NCBI GenBank assembly: GCA_903892415.1
Contig: CAITIQ010000270.1
Coordinates: 1 to 64,000 of the forward strand
Length of the DNA stretch: 64,000 nt
Direction of reading: 5' to 3'
Source: an uncultured delta proteobacterium
Lineage (GTDB): Bacteria > Myxococcota_A > Polyangia > Polyangiales > Polyangiaceae
In this document: in pieces, positions 32,411 to 41,089 of the stretch
Numbering within the stretch: the stretch's first letter is position 1
Layout of the letters: every line of letters begins with the position of its first letter
Translations under genes and position numbers: made by a program
The notes under the pieces: generated by a model
Seen by the model: the letters and a program-made list of their open reading frames with translations, nothing else
The model's database searches: none
Told to the model about the DNA's origin: nothing

Positions 32411-33724
32411 TCAGAGCCGGGGCACCTTCGAGACGATCGGGTTGTGCTTGCCAGCTGGGCTGCGCCGTAAGGTAGAGACAAGTTGGACCTCGACGCTGAT
32501 CGGCTCGGCGACCAGCTCGAGGAAGCGTTGCTTGACGTGCTCGCTGCTCTCCGCGCGGAAGTTCTTGCCGGGTAAGAGCTCGATCAGCACGCGGTTCACG
32601 GCCTCTTGGGTGATGGTGAAGCCGGCCAGATCGGCGCCGATGTCCAATAGGAAGCTGTACGACGCATCCAAGAGAAAGCCGGAGCTGAGCACACGGCCGC
32701 TCGGCAGGGTGAAGCTCGCGAGCTTGCGCCCAACGAGCTCGCTCAGCGAGCGAAACTGGTACCCGCATGGGCAGCTGCCGCCAACGCTGATGCGCGCCAG
32801 ATCCCCCTGCCGATAGCGAATGAACGGCATCGCAAAGTTATGGAGGTACGTCCCGACGACCTCGCCGACGGCTTCGGTGGCTCGGCCGGCCTCATCGAGC
32901 GTCTCGATATAGGCGACGTCCTCGAATAGGTGATACTCGCCATAGCGACATTGCGCCGCTATCCGCGTTAGCTCCTCGGTCGAATATTCGTCATAGACGC
33001 CGCAACCGAACATGGCGCCCAGCTCCGCGCGCTCGGTTTTGCTGGAGGCCTCCGAGGAGACCGAGATGGCCCGCAACGAAAGAGCCTTGCAACGCTTGGG
33101 CCCAAGCTCCTCGGCCAACGCGCGCAAATGACTTGGGTAGCAGGCCAACAACGTGGGCCTCAATTGCTCCAATTGGCGCACCAGCTCGGCCGCTTTCGCG
33201 AGCGTGGGCAAAAAGTGCATCGGCCAGGCGCCCAGCAGCGAGTGCGCTGGGTACGGCGCTGTATACACATAGACAAAACGGTCCCACGGCCAATAGCTCC
33301 CATAAAGCGATAACAGGCGGTTCATCGCTAGGCCTTGGAGCGAGAGCTGATCCGCCTGGTGCACCACCTCCAGCACCTGGCCGGTCGAGCCGGAGCTCTT
33401 GGACACGAGGCAGCGCTCAGCGACGAGCCCCTGACTCAGTGCGCCCTCGGGATAAGCGGCTAAGACTTCGTCTTTGCTGGTGGTCGGGAAGTGAGCGAAG
33501 TCGGCGAGTGAGCGCAGATCCCGCGCCTGTACACCCGCTTTGCGGAACTTTTCGCGGTACAGCGGCACCGCCCGTTCGGCGTGGGCCAGCAGGCGTCGCA
33601 ACGCCCGCAGTTGATACTGCTGCGTGCGCAAAAGCGGCAAGAATGGCCTCAGGCGAAAGGCCGGGTACTGGCGAGCGATGCCAGCGACATTGACCGCTAG
33701 CTCGCGCGCAGTGAAGGAACGCAT
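32411..33724 (-). CDS. PaaK/CapK-type adenylate-forming enzyme
   Basis: 437 residues of the phenylacetate-CoA ligase/coenzyme F390 synthetase branch of the ANL superfamily. It opens with RTQQYQLRALRRLLAHAERAVPLYREKF, the typical helical start. The nucleotide-binding loop is CLVSKSSGSTGQ at about 105-116. Later motifs are VYDEYSTEEL (A5) and FIRYRQGDLARI (A7), then a C-terminal lid domain with a Lys-rich end. Such enzymes activate aryl or fatty acids as acyl-AMP and pass them to CoA or amines. It may load the acid used by the neighbouring oxygenases and methyltransferase. Confidence 0.85.
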   Translation of the reverse strand: MRSFTARELAVNVAGIARQYPAFRLRPFLPLLRTQQYQLRALRRLLAHAERAVPLYREKFRKAGVQARDLRSLADFAHFPTTSKDEVLAAYPEGALSQGLVAERCLVSKSSGSTGQVLEVVHQADQLSLQGLAMNRLLSLYGSYWPWDRFVYVYTAPYPAHSLLGAWPMHFLPTLAKAAELVRQLEQLRPTLLACYPSHLRALAEELGPKRCKALSLRAISVSSEASSKTERAELGAMFGCGVYDEYSTEELTRIAAQCRYGEYHLFEDVAYIETLDEAGRATEAVGEVVGTYLHNFAMPFIRYRQGDLARISVGGSCPCGYQFRSLSELVGRKLASFTLPSGRVLSSGFLLDASYSFLLDIGADLAGFTITQEAVNRVLIELLPGKNFRAESSEHVKQRFLELVAEPISVEVQLVSTLRRSPAGKHNPIVSKVPRL

Positions 33725-33772
33725 CGGGCGTTGACGCTAGCACTGGAGCCGGAAGCTAGTCACCCTGCGCCG

Positions 33773-34642
33773 TTAGAGGCCCAGCGCTGCATAAGGGTGG
33801 CCGGCGGGGAAGCTCGCTCTGCGACGCCGCCCGAGCAGGTGATAGAGCGCAAACAGATCGATCGCTAATACGGCGTAGCCAAGATACCCCGGTAGCGGCA
33901 TAGCGAACAGGTACAGGTCCCCGGCGTAAGCGACTTCATAGCTCCAGCGCGGGTGCGCCGGGTAGTTCCAGGCCTCCCCCAAGACGCCGGCCGCGAGGTT
34001 GCCGACACAGATGGCAAGCACCAGCGAGAGCGAGCGCTGCTTGGCATGACCCAGGAGGGAAGGCCGACCGAGCAGGAGGCTGAGGCTATCGGCCACTAGC
34101 CCGAGCGAAAGCAGCACCAGCGGCAAGCTCAGCTGCGGAACAGCGAACGCGAGCAGCCCGCAGGCTGCCCCAGCGCTGAGCCCGATGCCGGCTAACGCCG
34201 GCGCCGGTCGCTGTGGCAATGGCTGGGTCTTCAGCAGCAGCGCGGCGAGCGCCGAGGCCACCCAGGTCGCCGGCAACAAGGTGGCAAAGAAGTAGCAGCT
34301 GCGCAGCCATTGCAGCCAATGCGGTACGTCCGGGCTGGCTGCATAGGACCAATTGTCGAATAGCGTCGCGTTGCCCCGCTCAAAGCCCCACCAAAGACAG
34401 CCAGAAAGGCCGACCATGCGCAGCAGTTCACGCGGCCGCTGTAGCAACAAGCAAGCGCCGGTGCGCTGGCCAATGATTGTATCGCCGGTGAGGATGAAGC
34501 CGGTCCAGACAACCCCATACCAATAGTCGGAGAAGGGTTGGACGTGCACCAAGGTGAGCCCCTGGCCCAGCGCCAAGAGCGCGATCCCGAGCAGCAGGCT
34601 CCCGAGGAGAAATCGCTTCTTGGGACCAGCCACACGGCTCAT
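33773..34642 (-). CDS. Polytopic membrane protein, function unknown
   Basis: 289 residues with about eight transmembrane helices. A recognisable signature is WWGFERGNATLFDNWSY at about 85-101, an arrangement of Trp, Glu and Asn seen in uncharacterised membrane proteins near lipid or carotenoid genes. A second polar cluster is GEAWNYPAHPRWSYEVAYAG near 220. ATG 34642 is preferred to an upstream TTG at 34684 that lacks a ribosome binding site. It lies between the adenylating enzyme (48 bp away, same strand) and the divergent methyltransferase. Could be a transporter or membrane enzyme of the island. Confidence 0.7.
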   Translation of the reverse strand: MSRVAGPKKRFLLGSLLLGIALLALGQGLTLVHVQPFSDYWYGVVWTGFILTGDTIIGQRTGACLLLQRPRELLRMVGLSGCLWWGFERGNATLFDNWSYAASPDVPHWLQWLRSCYFFATLLPATWVASALAALLLKTQPLPQRPAPALAGIGLSAGAACGLLAFAVPQLSLPLVLLSLGLVADSLSLLLGRPSLLGHAKQRSLSLVLAICVGNLAAGVLGEAWNYPAHPRWSYEVAYAGDLYLFAMPLPGYLGYAVLAIDLFALYHLLGRRRRASFPAGHPYAALGL

Positions 34643-34707
34643 TGCGGCTGCCAGGCTAGCGGGTCTGTGCCACCCTCGCTGCAACTGACTGCCGGAGTAA
34701 AGCGCTG

Positions 34708-35577
34708 ATGCGATCGGATTGGCCGAGTATGACCGCTGGGTTCGTTTGCTTTGCGCGGGGTGTGGCTACGGCTGCGCCCATCACGCAAGCCACGCTGGCG
34801 GATGAAGCAGCGCGCAGCTTGTTGCCGAGCCCCGTCGCGTCCTTGATCCCGCGCACTGGCGCGCCGTGGGCGCGGCTCGCGCAATGGCCGCTGCGGGTGG
34901 CTTCGGCGGGGCTCGTTGACCATCTCGCGTTGCGCTCCGCGGCGATCGATCAGGCCGTGCGCGAGGCGGTGGACGCAGGGGTTTCGCAGCTGGTGCTGCT
35001 CGGCGCGGGGCTCGATGCGCGGGCCTATCGGATGGAGTGTCTGGGAGCGGTGACCGTGTTCGAGGTGGACCATCCAGCCTCCCAAACCTACAAACGCGAC
35101 CGGGCGCAGTCGCTGTCACCGCTGGCGAAGTTGGTGCGCTATGTGCCTGTGGACTTTACCAAGGATGACCTGGCGCGCTCGCTGCGTGAGGCCGGCCATT
35201 CTGCTGCCGAGCCCAGCGTATGGGTTTGGGAGGGCGTAACCATGTATTTACCGCGAGAGGCGGTGTCGCAGACCTTGAGCGTAGTGAGCGCCGCTAGCGC
35301 GCCGAATAGCCGTTTAGCAGTGACCTACATGAGTACGCCGGCTAAGCCGATACCGCAGGGTTTGCGTCGTCTGCTCGACCTCGGCCTCTCGGTGGTCGGT
35401 GAGCCGCTGGGAGCCAACTTCACCCGGGAAGAGCTCGCTGCGCTGTTGCAAGAGTATGGGTTTAGCGTCGAGCAGGACGAGAACTCACGGCAGTGGGGCA
35501 CTCGCTTTGGGGGCCATGCGCAACTCTCGTTGCCGTTTCGGCAGGAGCGGTTGGCGGTCGCGATCAAGCGCTCGTGA
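34708..35577 (+). CDS. Leucine-carboxyl-methyltransferase-type O-methyltransferase
   Basis: 289 residues. It starts MRSDWPSMTAGFVCFARGVA, the usual opening of the LCM/TIGR00027 family of SAM-dependent methyltransferases. The SAM site is LVLLGAGLDARAYRM at about 95-109, followed by FEVDHPASQTYKRDR and the family motif WVWEGVTMYLPREAV at about 171-185. Members methylate carboxyl or hydroxyl groups of secondary metabolites such as polyketides. It runs opposite to its neighbours and overlaps the Rieske oxygenase stop by 14 bp. GGAG lies upstream of ATG 34708. Confidence 0.88.
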   Translation: MRSDWPSMTAGFVCFARGVATAAPITQATLADEAARSLLPSPVASLIPRTGAPWARLAQWPLRVASAGLVDHLALRSAAIDQAVREAVDAGVSQLVLLGAGLDARAYRMECLGAVTVFEVDHPASQTYKRDRAQSLSPLAKLVRYVPVDFTKDDLARSLREAGHSAAEPSVWVWEGVTMYLPREAVSQTLSVVSAASAPNSRLAVTYMSTPAKPIPQGLRRLLDLGLSVVGEPLGANFTREELAALLQEYGFSVEQDENSRQWGTRFGGHAQLSLPFRQERLAVAIKRS

Positions 35578-36691
35578 GCGCGCTCGTGAGGTAGCGGTGA
35601 AAGGCGTAGACACGCTGCTCGCGGCCGCCGAGGAGGCCGTTTCGCGTGCTATCTCGCATGCCGCTTTGCGCGGCCGGGAACACCCGTTCGTCTTCTCGCA
35701 TCAGCGCTCGAAACATCGCCGCGACGAGCCTATCCGCGAGGGGCGCCAAGCCGCGCTCGTGCAGCGGCGTGCCGGCCTGCCCGAGGTCCAAGAAGATGCG
35801 CACCAAGCTGCGCGAACGGTTGACCGACGTGGGCAACACCGACTGGAAGAAGGTCACCAGGCCGGTCTTTCCCAACAACATCGACGGGAAAACGTGAAGA
35901 TGCTCGAAGGCGACGCTGCTTTGTTTACGCAGCGCCTCGAGCGCAAACCGATAGCCCGCTGAGCTCGCGCCAAATTCATCGTGCACCGATGAGAAGTTGT
36001 CATCGATTTCATAGCGCGGTTTGCCTTCCGGTGGCCGGCCTTGGAACAGCCGGAAAAGCTTGGGATGCCGGGCGATGAAGTTATCGTGCAACATTTTTAC
36101 GTGGTAATCCTCGAGCGAGTTCTCGATCGGGATCTTCCAGTTGCAGTCGTGGTCCAAGCCAATAGCGGCGGCCTGCCTCAGGCCTGGCCCAAACCACGCC
36201 TCGAGGGCGGCCGTTGCGCGCGCACCCAGGCTCTCGCGCAGCGGCGGGGAGGCGGGCTCCAGACAGACAAATAGCAGCTGGCCGAGCTGCTCCAAGCGCA
36301 CCGGCTCGAGCCGCAAAGCTTGATAGTCGAGCGGCATGAAGCAGCCTGCGTCGGGGATGACGCAGGCCACGCCCTCGGCGTCATATTCCCAGCCGTGATA
36401 CTGGCAGCGCAGCCTGCGTTCATTGCCGCAGGGCAGCGAAGAAACTTGGGTATGGCGGTGGGCGCAGGCGTTGACGAAGGCCCGTATTCCGCGGCTCGTG
36501 CGGTGCAGGATCAGAGACCGACCCAAGAGGTCGACGGTGCGGTAGTCGCCGGGGTTCGCGAAGTCGGCGAGGGAAGCGATGCAGTGCCAGCTTGGGCGCA
36601 AGACCTGCGCGAGCTCGAGCTGGTGGTGCTCCTCGCTCGCGTAGGCCGAGGGCGGAAGCAGGTGGGGTAGCGCTTGGCCGTGGTCGAGCAT
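35564..36691 (-). CDS. Rieske non-heme iron oxygenase (alpha-subunit type)
   Basis: 375 residues. The Rieske cluster is complete: C76-x-H78 (VNACAHRH) and C96-x2-H99 (LRCQYHGWEYD). The catalytic domain has the mononuclear iron triad: ENSLEDYHVKMLH near residue 200 and the late MREDERVF. It should insert oxygen into, or demethylate/desaturate, an organic substrate using electrons from a separate reductase, which is not encoded nearby. It is related to the Rieske-less protein at 29863, and the two flank the island. Upstream (36713-36733) is a perfect inverted repeat that could be an operator. Confidence 0.92.
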   Translation of the reverse strand: MLDHGQALPHLLPPSAYASEEHHQLELAQVLRPSWHCIASLADFANPGDYRTVDLLGRSLILHRTSRGIRAFVNACAHRHTQVSSLPCGNERRLRCQYHGWEYDAEGVACVIPDAGCFMPLDYQALRLEPVRLEQLGQLLFVCLEPASPPLRESLGARATAALEAWFGPGLRQAAAIGLDHDCNWKIPIENSLEDYHVKMLHDNFIARHPKLFRLFQGRPPEGKPRYEIDDNFSSVHDEFGASSAGYRFALEALRKQSSVAFEHLHVFPSMLLGKTGLVTFFQSVLPTSVNRSRSLVRIFLDLGQAGTPLHERGLAPLADRLVAAMFRALMREDERVFPAAQSGMRDSTRNGLLGGREQRVYAFHRYLTSALTSA

Positions 36692-36712
36692 GGTGGCCCG
36701 CGGAAGCTAACG

Positions 36713-36733
36713 GCATCAACCGAGGGTTGATGC
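36713..36733. promoter_or_regulatory. Inverted repeat upstream of the Rieske oxygenase gene
   Basis: GCATCAACC (36713-36721) is the reverse complement of GGTTGATGC (36725-36733) with a GAG spacer. It lies 22 bp upstream of the oxygenase start at 36691 in a 294-bp divergent intergenic region, a good place for a repressor site. No regulator gene is adjacent. The remainder of 36734-36985 contains only the AAGGAG ribosome binding site of the next gene at 36975-36980. Confidence 0.45.
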
Positions 36734-36985
36734 AGCAAACAGTCATTTGGCGGTGTTGCAGCGAGCCTGCTCGTCCCGTTCGGGCGCAGAGAGCGTTGCT
36801 CACTATGGGTCAATTGAGCGGGCGTTACACACAAATCTTGCGCTGGTCGGCAAGGCAGTGTCCGCTGCTCGCGTCCAGGCTGCGGCGTGCCGACAATTCG
36901 CTAGCGCTCTCGCTTCGGACATGCGACCAGGGCGCACCTAGATCGCTTAGCCACTCACGATTCGCGCTACCGCCAAGGAGTTACC

Positions 36986-37399
36986 ATGAAGTTCAGCACC
37001 CTCATCCCCGCCTCCATTTTCGCTCTCCTCCTCGCTGCCTGTGGTGGCCCGGAAGGCACCTACAAGCTCGACAAAGACGCGATGAAGAAGGCGCTCGAGG
37101 CCGAGACCAAGGACAAGGACGCCGCTGGCTTCGCTGCTGCCATGGTCGAGGCGATGGATATCTCGCTCGAGCTGAAGTCGGACGGCACGGCCGAGATGAA
37201 GAGCTCGATGAAGCTCGAGAAGGACAAGCCGGCCAAGGAAGAGACCGAGACCGGCAAGTGGACCAAGGATGGGGACACCATCACGCTGAGCGGCGGCAAG
37301 GACAACAAGGACCTGAAGTGCAAGCTCGTCTCCGGTAACCTCGAGTGCGAGTCCGGGGAAAAGGGCGCCATGGGTAAGATGGTGTTCAAGAAGTCCTGA
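36986..37399 (+). CDS. Small lipoprotein, function unknown
   Basis: 137 residues. The lipoprotein signal MKFSTLIPASIFALLLAAC has its Cys at residue 19. The mature part is Lys/Glu-rich with a repeating strand pattern (EGTYKLDKDAMKKALEA, ISLELKSDGTAEMKSSMK, TGKWTKDGDTITLSGG, DLKCKLVSGNLECES), like the lipocalin-like or calycin small lipoproteins that test for a 'TGKWTxDGDTI' motif. AAGGAG is five bases before the ATG. Single gene, convergent with addA 30 bp away. Confidence 0.8.
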   Translation: MKFSTLIPASIFALLLAACGGPEGTYKLDKDAMKKALEAETKDKDAAGFAAAMVEAMDISLELKSDGTAEMKSSMKLEKDKPAKEETETGKWTKDGDTITLSGGKDNKDLKCKLVSGNLECESGEKGAMGKMVFKKS

Positions 37400-37429
37400 G
37401 CTGATCCTGAGCTACGCGGCGCCCTTGAC

Positions 37430-40400
37430 TCAGCCTTGTGCGGGTCCTCGGCGCCGCTTCGGCCCTCCGCTCTGATTGCGGTGACAGGCCGTTACGAAGC
37501 CGCAGTGAAGCTTGCGGCAATCAGCTAGTTCGCGGCCGGGCCACTCGTCCTCCCCGCGGCAGCTAGCGAGCCGCTGACCCAACTGAGCGAGCTCGCGACG
37601 AAACGCTTCATCGCCATCGCTGCCTTCGACTACCCAGCGCGGCGGCGCCAGCTGGCCCTGCTCATCGATCAAAGAGCGGTCCAGGAACAAGAGCCCTGCG
37701 CGTATCGGCAACCCGGGGAAGGTCGCCCGGGCCATGGTTACGTAGCAGCGCAGCTGAAACGTGTAGGCCTCCAAGGATGACGGAGGCTTTGCGATTTTGT
37801 AGTCGATGATGTCGAGGCCGTCTTCGGTCTCGGCGCACAGGTCGACGGTGCCACGCAGGGTCAACCGCGGGCCGTCGCCGAACTCCGGCTCGACTACCGA
37901 GGCGAGCTCGTATTCGCGGTACAAGGCCTTCATACGCTGCAGCTTTTGCCCGTAGGGTGAACGCACGAGGGCCTGCAACAGCAAGCCGAGTTCGCGCCCG
38001 TCTTGCTCCGGGACGCCCTCACGCTCGAGGAACTTCTCGATGCTTTGCTCCGGCTGCTCCTGGCCAAAGTGCGCTTGCGGCAAGAGCTCGAGGTAGCGGT
38101 GCGCTGCGCGTCCGCGGGCGCGCGGATCGGCCTGCTCGCCGTCTCCCTCGAAGGCCACTACCTTGGGTACATGACGCTCGGGATCGGCCTCGAATAGGCC
38201 TAGCTGCCCGCTGTCTACCGGCTCCTCGAGCCCGAGTTGGAAGCGAAAGCGAAAGCGCCGTGGGCAGCCTGCAAACACGCCTAGCGGCGTGGTGGCGATG
38301 GTGAGCGCCCGCGAGCGCTGCTCCGGCTTCGCCAGCGTGGGGACCACGATCGGCGCCTTCTCTGCGATGGCGCCTGCGCTGGGCGCCTCGGCTTGCGGGA
38401 TCCGCTCGTCAAACAGCTGCGCGCCGGCCTCGCTCTCCTTGAGGTAGTTGAGCGTCTTTTGCGCCACCGAGCCGGTGGCACGCTCGTTCGACTCGACGAG
38501 GATGAGCGCGTCGCGCGCGCGGGTGAGCGCGACGTAGCTCAGCCGTGTGCGTTCGCCGGCGGATTGCTTCGTCCGCTGTTGGCCGTCTTCACGCAACGCG
38601 CCGTTGTCGATCGCCAGGCCCCGGCGTCCGCGGTGGCGTGCGGTGAAGCGGTAGCTGCCGCCCTCGGTCTGCGGCTGCAAAAGGCGCAAGGCGGGGCTGC
38701 GGGGCCGTTCACCGACGCTGAGGTCCACAAGGATCGTGGCTGGGAAATCCAAGCCTTTGCTGGCGTGGATGGTGACCAAGCGCACGGCGTTGTCCTCGCG
38801 GGAGAAGACCACCGCCTCGGCCTCGTCGCGTTGATCGGCGATCTGTCGATCCAGCCAGCGCGAGAACGAAAGCACGCTCTCGCTGCGAGCGTGGGAGAGC
38901 TCGATCAGGCGCATCATGTTGCCGAGCCGCTCCTTCGGTCGGGGCAAAGCGGCGGTGAGGCGGTCCAAATCGAAGGCGGAGAGCAGAGCGCGCAAAGCTG
39001 TTGCCGCCGGCAGCCGCAAGATCGCCGAGCGCAGCTCGCGGAACTGCACCGCGAAGTCTTTCAGCCGTGCGGCCTCTTCGGGGAAGCGGCGAGCAGGCAG
39101 GGTGGGGCCCTTCTCCGACAAGACGTCTCGGCGCAGCCCGCGCCCTTCCACGAGCGTTGCCAGCGCCTCATCGCTGAGGCCGACCAGCGGGCCGCGCAAG
39201 ATGTGAGCGAGGCTGGCCCGATCGCGCGGATCGATCACAAGGTGCAGCAGGGCTGCCAGATCGCGCGCCTCGAAGGTCTCGAACAGCGCGCGACCGGCGA
39301 TGGTGAAGGGTACGTTGCGCTCCTCGAGCGCCAATTCGACGAACGGGATGCTGGCGCGACGACGCACCAAAATGGCGATGTCGCGCGGCTCGAACAGGCC
39401 GCCGTCCAGCAGTTCACGTGCAGCGGCGGCGGCGGCCGAGGCCTGATCCGTCTCGCCGGATACGTCATCCTCGGCCGCGATCGTTCGCCGTACTACGACG
39501 CCCGCGGGAGCTTGACGGGCTGCAAGCAATACCTCCCCCGGGCCGAGCCCGCCCGAGTTGCTGGTCTGCACAAAATCAAGCTTGGTAAAGGCGTTGACGA
39601 AGTCGACGATGCGCGGCGCGCTGCGATAGTTTTCACGCAGGGCGATGAAATCGGCGAGCGCTGGGCCACCGCGCGTCGGGATGGACAGCGCCTCCCGCGC
39701 AGGATCCCCGCCGAGCTCGGTCAACACTTGCTCGAACACCGACACGTCGGCGCCGCGGAAGGCGTAGATCGATTGTTTGCGATCCCCGACCACGAAAAGG
39801 CCGTGCGATTCGAGCTCGTTCGAGCGGGGCACGCGGCCGGCCGCGGCGCGCTGATGTTTGTCGGCGAGCCGCAGCAAGTACACGAGATCCCGCTGCACCG
39901 AGCTGGTGTCTTGGAACTCGTCCACCATCAGCACGTCGTGATCGTTGCGTGCACGCAACGCGGCTCCGGGGTTCTCGAGCAGGCCGTCGCGCGCGAGCAC
40001 CAGCAAATCACCGAAGCCGAAGCTCGCGGCGGCCAGCTTTTCGCTGCGCAAACGCGCTTCGATCTTGGCCAGGAGCCCGAGCAGCGCGCGCTCGATGTTG
40101 CCGAGTTCTTTGCTTTGACGCAGCGTCTCGATCAACATCGGGCCGGCTTTATCGTTGACGGCCGAGCCTTTGATATCGTCGCGGAAGCTGAACAGCTCGA
40201 GCTCTTGCGGGCTCAATTTGGGCGGCTTGCGCATGGAGAAGAGCTGCGTGAGCGCGTATTCGGCCTCGGCGCCGAGCTCGTGGGGTGAGTCGGCGCGCAA
40301 CGTCGTGTGCAGCCGTGCGGCGAACTCGCGCACGCTGTCGCGGGCTTGGGTGGAGGAGCAACCGGCGACGACCTCGCGCAGCCGTTGGTGCAGGTTGAGC

Positions 40401-41089
40401 GCTGGCGTGAGGTGATCCACCTCGCTGAGCGAGGCGACGCGCAGTCCGCGATCCGAGAGGTTGTTGAGGAAGCCGAGCACCTCCTGGCGCATGCGAAAGA
40501 AGCCGGCGCAAAGGTCGATCAGCGCGCGGGCGGCCATCGGTTCGTCGCCCTCGCCGGCCAAGGCCGCAGCCAAGAGTTCGTCGATGATGCCGTAGGAGAA
40601 GGCCTCTTCTTCGTCCTCCTCCATGATCGAAAAGCGCGGCGGTAGGCCGAGCGCGAGGGCGTTCTTGCGCAAGAGCTCGGCGGCGACGCCGTGCAGCGTG
40701 TCGATGCGCCCATCGCGGAAGCTCTCCAGCGCGGCGGCTGCGCTGGTCGCTACTTCGCCCTGCGAGATTTCTCCGCCCAGGGCCGAGAGCCGCTGCGCGA
40801 CGGCCTCGGCGAGCGGGGGGGAGGGCGTGCCTTCGGCGAGCGAATGCAGCGACTCTTCGATGCGGGTGCGGATCTCGAGGGCGGCGCCGCGGGAGAAGGT
40901 GGTGGCGACGATGCGTGCCGGGGCGATGGCTTTGCTGCGTGTGTGCGGCGTGCGTTGGCCGCGCGAGGTGAGGCCCAGACAGAGCATCACGTACAAGGTG
41001 CTCAAGCGGTGCGTCTTGCCGGTGCCGGCGCTGGCGGCGATCACGACGTTGCGTTGAAAAGCGTAGAGCAGCTCGTCGGCGACGTTCAT
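37430..41089 (-). CDS. addA: AddA-like helicase-nuclease subunit
   Basis: 1219 residues. UvrD/RecB-type superfamily 1A helicase: Walker A AASAGTGKT (18-26), Walker B VLMVDEFQDTSSVQ, motif III LFVVGDRKQSIYAFRGADVS and motif VI LSYVALTRARDAL. A C-terminal PD-(D/E)XK nuclease of the RecB family follows: LTLRGTVDL, LDIIDYKIAK and FQLRCYVTMARA supply the Asp, Asp-x-Lys and Gln residues. The complex resects double-strand breaks and loads RecA. It overlaps addB by four bases (ATGA). recA lies 9 kb away. The C-terminus has a short basic tail. Confidence 0.9.
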   Translation of the reverse strand: MNVADELLYAFQRNVVIAASAGTGKTHRLSTLYVMLCLGLTSRGQRTPHTRSKAIAPARIVATTFSRGAALEIRTRIEESLHSLAEGTPSPPLAEAVAQRLSALGGEISQGEVATSAAAALESFRDGRIDTLHGVAAELLRKNALALGLPPRFSIMEEDEEEAFSYGIIDELLAAALAGEGDEPMAARALIDLCAGFFRMRQEVLGFLNNLSDRGLRVASLSEVDHLTPALNLHQRLREVVAGCSSTQARDSVREFAARLHTTLRADSPHELGAEAEYALTQLFSMRKPPKLSPQELELFSFRDDIKGSAVNDKAGPMLIETLRQSKELGNIERALLGLLAKIEARLRSEKLAAASFGFGDLLVLARDGLLENPGAALRARNDHDVLMVDEFQDTSSVQRDLVYLLRLADKHQRAAAGRVPRSNELESHGLFVVGDRKQSIYAFRGADVSVFEQVLTELGGDPAREALSIPTRGGPALADFIALRENYRSAPRIVDFVNAFTKLDFVQTSNSGGLGPGEVLLAARQAPAGVVVRRTIAAEDDVSGETDQASAAAAAARELLDGGLFEPRDIAILVRRRASIPFVELALEERNVPFTIAGRALFETFEARDLAALLHLVIDPRDRASLAHILRGPLVGLSDEALATLVEGRGLRRDVLSEKGPTLPARRFPEEAARLKDFAVQFRELRSAILRLPAATALRALLSAFDLDRLTAALPRPKERLGNMMRLIELSHARSESVLSFSRWLDRQIADQRDEAEAVVFSREDNAVRLVTIHASKGLDFPATILVDLSVGERPRSPALRLLQPQTEGGSYRFTARHRGRRGLAIDNGALREDGQQRTKQSAGERTRLSYVALTRARDALILVESNERATGSVAQKTLNYLKESEAGAQLFDERIPQAEAPSAGAIAEKAPIVVPTLAKPEQRSRALTIATTPLGVFAGCPRRFRFRFQLGLEEPVDSGQLGLFEADPERHVPKVVAFEGDGEQADPRARGRAAHRYLELLPQAHFGQEQPEQSIEKFLEREGVPEQDGRELGLLLQALVRSPYGQKLQRMKALYREYELASVVEPEFGDGPRLTLRGTVDLCAETEDGLDIIDYKIAKPPSSLEAYTFQLRCYVTMARATFPGLPIRAGLLFLDRSLIDEQGQLAPPRWVVEGSDGDEAFRRELAQLGQRLASCRGEDEWPGRELADCRKLHCGFVTACHRNQSGGPKRRRGPAQG

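Noticed and set aside
38393..40288. 631-codon plus-strand open frame inside addA
   Set aside because: Antisense shadow of a high-GC gene; addA has intact helicase and nuclease motifs on the other strand.
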